Source: Planctomycetota bacterium
Lineage (GTDB): Bacteria > Planctomycetota > Phycisphaerae > Phycisphaerales > SM1A02
Assembly (NCBI GenBank): GCA_027295435.1
Contig: JAPUKX010000324.1
Coordinates: 1-18,115, forward strand
Direction of reading: 5' to 3'
Length of the DNA stretch: 18,115 nucleotides
Part shown: piece after piece, positions 16,254 through 18,115 of the stretch
Layout of the letters: each line of letters starts with the position of its first letter
Position numbering within the stretch: position 1 is the first letter of the stretch
Made by a program: the position numbers and the translations under genes
The notes under the pieces: generated by a model
What the model saw: only the letters and a program-made list of their open reading frames with translations
What the model was told of the DNA's origin: nothing
Databases searched by the model: none

Positions 16254-16259
16254 TAGAAT
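16254..16259 (+). promoter_or_regulatory. Possible -10 box of lysC
   Basis: TAGAAT matches the -10 consensus at five of six positions and ends nine bases before the lysC ATG. No clear -35 at normal spacing and no Shine-Dalgarno site are seen, which would fit a leaderless or nearly leaderless transcript. Confidence 0.3.
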
Positions 16260-16268
16260 CCGCGGCTC

Positions 16269-17513
16269 ATGGCCATCGTCGTGCAAAAGTTCGGCGGCAG
16301 CTCTCTGGCTGATCCGCCGCTGATCCGGTGCTGCGCCCGCCGGGCCGTCGCCGCGCGTGATCGTGGGCACGAGGTGGTGGTGGTCGTCTCCGCGATGGGT
16401 GACACCACAGACTCGTTGGTCCGGCTCGCCTCGCAGGTGATCGAGAAGCCCTCACAGCGCGAGATGGACATGCTCCTGGCCACCGGTGAGCAGGTGAGTA
16501 TCGCCCTGATGACCATGGCTCTTCACCGCCTCGGTGCTGACGCGGTGAGCATGATCGCGGCTCAGATCGGCATCATCACAGACGAGATTCACACCCAGGC
16601 CAGGATCCGCTCGATCGATGCCCGGTGCCTGCGCGAGGAACTGGACGGCGGGCGGATCGTCGTCGTGGCCGGGTTCCAGGGCATGTCCAGCGACGGCCAG
16701 GTCACCACGCTTGGCCGCGGTGGCTCCGACACCACGGCGGTGGCCATCGCCGCAGCGCTCAGTGTGGGCGCCGATGGAGGCGCTTGTGAGATCTACACGG
16801 ATGTCGCTGGCGTCCACACCGCCGATCCGAAGTATGTCCCCAATGCGCGCAAGCTAGCCCGGATCAGCTATGCTGAAATGCTCGAATTGGCGTCGCTCGG
16901 GGCCGGCGTGTTGCACCCTCGAGCGGTGATGTTCGGACAGAAATACAGCGTGCCTATCCACATCCGTTGTAGCACGACAGCTGACCAGGGCACATTGATC
17001 GTCAAGGAGAACGCCGCCATGGAGAAAGTGACCGTCGTGGGCTGCGCGCTGAAGGCCGATCTGGATCGGATCAGCATCCGGGGCGTGCCCAACTCGCCGG
17101 GCACTCAAGCGATCGTCTTCGGGGCCATCGCCGACGCCAACGTGCTCGTGGACGACATCATGCAGACGCAGACCACCAATGGCTCGGCCAACATCTCCTT
17201 CACCGTCGAGCATCAGGACCTGGCCGAGGTCAAACCCGCGGTGCAGCGGGCGCTGGATCAGCTCGGCCGTGGTGAGATCGCCGTCGAAGTCGGCGTGGCG
17301 AAGGTCTCGGCGGTGGGTCTGGGGATGCGCACACACAGCGGGGTCGCGGCGGCAATGTTCAAGGCCCTCGGCGACGCCGGCATCGACATCAAGAACATCA
17401 CCACTTCGGAGATCAAGGTCTCCTGCATCGTGCCCAAGGAGGACGGACGACGCGCGTTGCAGGCCGTCCATGACGCATTCGGGTTGCAGAATCCGACGAT
17501 CGTTCCCCAGTAG
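16269..17513 (+). CDS. lysC: Aspartate kinase
   Basis: 414 residues, the usual length of the LysC (aspartokinase II-like) type. It phosphorylates aspartate, the first step to lysine, threonine, methionine and diaminopimelate, in the cytoplasm. The kinase domain (about 1-235) starts with the nucleotide-binding VVQKFGGSS (Lys7) and has SAMGDTTD, MLLATGEQVS, GFQGMSSDGQVTTLGRGGSD (shown here as one 20-residue block, 135-154) and EIYTDVAGVHTADP. Two ACT regulatory domains follow (about 252-335 and 340-410), with GVPNSPGTQAIVF and GMRTHSGVAAAMF, which bind lysine and/or threonine for feedback control. No strong ribosome site precedes the ATG. An internal in-frame start at codon 251 may give a separate beta subunit. 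A convergent proS gene follows. Confidence 0.96.
   Translation: MAIVVQKFGGSSLADPPLIRCCARRAVAARDRGHEVVVVVSAMGDTTDSLVRLASQVIEKPSQREMDMLLATGEQVSIALMTMALHRLGADAVSMIAAQIGIITDEIHTQARIRSIDARCLREELDGGRIVVVAGFQGMSSDGQVTTLGRGGSDTTAVAIAAALSVGADGGACEIYTDVAGVHTADPKYVPNARKLARISYAEMLELASLGAGVLHPRAVMFGQKYSVPIHIRCSTTADQGTLIVKENAAMEKVTVVGCALKADLDRISIRGVPNSPGTQAIVFGAIADANVLVDDIMQTQTTNGSANISFTVEHQDLAEVKPAVQRALDQLGRGEIAVEVGVAKVSAVGLGMRTHSGVAAAMFKALGDAGIDIKNITTSEIKVSCIVPKEDGRRALQAVHDAFGLQNPTIVPQ
17004..17021 (+). promoter_or_regulatory. Internal ribosome site and start codon for a possible lysC beta subunit
   Basis: AAGGAG (17004-17009) stands nine bases before an in-frame ATG (17019-17021) at codon 251 of lysC. 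Translation from it would give 164 residues containing only the two ACT domains. Bacillus subtilis and Corynebacterium glutamicum aspartokinases make a beta subunit of about this size from an internal start at the same boundary. Here the internal site is stronger than the one at the gene's own start. Confidence 0.5.
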
Positions 17514-17522
17514 AACCCCACA

Positions 17523-17576
17523 CGTTTAGCCGCCGCTCGAAGAGCGGCGCGCGGGCCTGCGACCCGCGGCTAAACG
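17523..17576. terminator. Branched palindrome between lysC and proS, likely bidirectional terminator or dispersed repeat
   Basis: A perfect 11-bp outer stem (17523-17533 with 17566-17576) encloses two inner hairpins: CGCTC and GAGCG with a GAA loop (17534-17546), and GCGGG with CCCGC (17551-17555 and 17563-17567, overlapping the outer stem by two bases). The left arm contains TTTAGCCGC and the right arm GCGGCTAAA. It begins nine bases after the lysC stop, and its right arm contains the proS stop codon (17570-17572). Position suits termination of both convergent genes; the layout also resembles REP-type palindromes. Confidence 0.55.
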
Positions 17577-18115
17577 CGCTCCCCCGAGATGATGTCCGCG
17601 CAACGGGCAACGATCTCGTCGCGCCTGACCAGCTCACCTTTCGATTCACGCTGGCGCCGCAGCTTGAGCTCGACCGAATCCTTCGCCAGGGTCTTGTCGC
17701 TGACGGTCAGGCGGATGGGGCAGCCGATGAGGTCGGCGTCCTTGAACTTGACCCCCGGCCGCTCGGGGCGATCGTCGATCAACACGTCGAGACCCGCCGC
17801 TTCGAGCTCCCCGGCCAGATCGCTGCAAGTTTTACATAACTCGCCATCGAACTTGATCGGGACGATGTGGACGCAGTAGGGGGCGATTGCCCCCGGCCAG
17901 ATGATCCCGTCTGCGTCGTGGCTGGTCTCGATCGCTGCCGCGAGGATCCGTCCCAGCCCGATCCCGTAGCAGCCCATGATGACCGGCCGCTGCTTCTGGT
18001 TCTCATCCAGCACCGTAAAGCCCATCGCGTCGGAGTATTTCGTCCCGAGCTTGAACACGTGGCCGACCTCGATGCCTTTGTGCACCCGCAGCACGCCGCC
18101 GTCGTTCTTCGACGA
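17570..18115 (-). CDS. proS: Prolyl-tRNA synthetase, C-terminal part; 5' end outside window
   Basis: 181 residues are visible and the frame is open to the window edge, so the start lies beyond 18115. GIEVGHVFKLGTKYSDAM and the class II motif 3, GCYGIGLGRILAAAIE, followed by IIWPGAIAPY, identify the catalytic core of bacterial-type prolyl-tRNA synthetase. The remainder is the anticodon-binding domain with VLIDDRPERPGVKFKDADLIGCP (18 residues of it: DDRPERPGVKFKDADLIG). The enzyme joins proline to tRNA-Pro in the cytoplasm. A GTG at 18094 is an internal codon, not the start. The stop codon lies in the right arm of the palindrome shared with lysC. Confidence 0.95.
   Translation of the reverse strand, partial: SSKNDGGVLRVHKGIEVGHVFKLGTKYSDAMGFTVLDENQKQRPVIMGCYGIGLGRILAAAIETSHDADGIIWPGAIAPYCVHIVPIKFDGELCKTCSDLAGELEAAGLDVLIDDRPERPGVKFKDADLIGCPIRLTVSDKTLAKDSVELKLRRQRESKGELVRRDEIVARCADIISGERV

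Noticed and set aside
16108..16268. Terminator between the secreted-protein gene and lysC
   Set aside because: Only a 5-bp CTGAG/CTCAG pairing is visible, too weak to call.

Overview
This 18.1 kb window of GC-rich bacterial chromosome reads as ordinary, tightly packed gene space from a Gram-negative organism. An outer-membrane autotransporter barrel, two probable lipoproteins and several signal peptides point to an outer membrane. A large DUF4953-type metzincin, a degenerate B12-binding protein, an ECF sigma factor operon and many unrecognised secreted proteins would suit Planctomycetota (possibly Phycisphaerae). That placement is inference, because no rRNA or other marker is present. I see no CRISPR array, IS element, prophage, tRNA or rRNA.

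Layout. Bases 1-1842 (+) are the C-terminal part of an autotransporter. It faces a convergent gene (2020-5073, -) for a secreted ~1017-aa zinc metalloprotease, with a strong hairpin between them. A 315-bp divergent gap leads to a kynurenine/glutamine-type aminotransferase (5389-6582, +), whose 3' end overlaps by 30 bp that of a sodium:solute symporter (6553-8148, -). A good sigma70-like promoter then drives rplU (8426-8800, +), whose 3' end overlaps by 26 bp that of a probable lipoprotein gene (8775-9416, -). That gene lies behind an amidohydrolase-like gene (9464-10426, -) in a likely two-gene operon. Next come an M48 metalloprotease lipoprotein (10618-11442, -) and, divergent with only 35 bp between, a UbiE/MenG-type quinone methyltransferase (11478-12278, +).

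The right part is mostly on the + strand: a B12-fold protein lacking the cobalt-binding histidine (12529-13236); a three-gene unit of ECF sigma factor, single-pass membrane protein and secreted protein of unknown function (13463-16107); and aspartate kinase lysC (16269-17513), which carries a plausible internal start for a beta subunit. The window ends in the 3' part of proS (17570-18115, -), separated from lysC by a branched palindromic structure.

How the genes work together. Most are independent housekeeping genes (rplU, lysC, proS, menG) mixed with envelope and proteolysis genes. The best candidate for an undescribed unit is the sigma factor/membrane protein/secreted protein operon, with the degenerate B12-fold gene just upstream. 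A second candidate is the amidohydrolase-like protein that has lost metal ligands, paired with a lipoprotein. Neither is proven from sequence alone.
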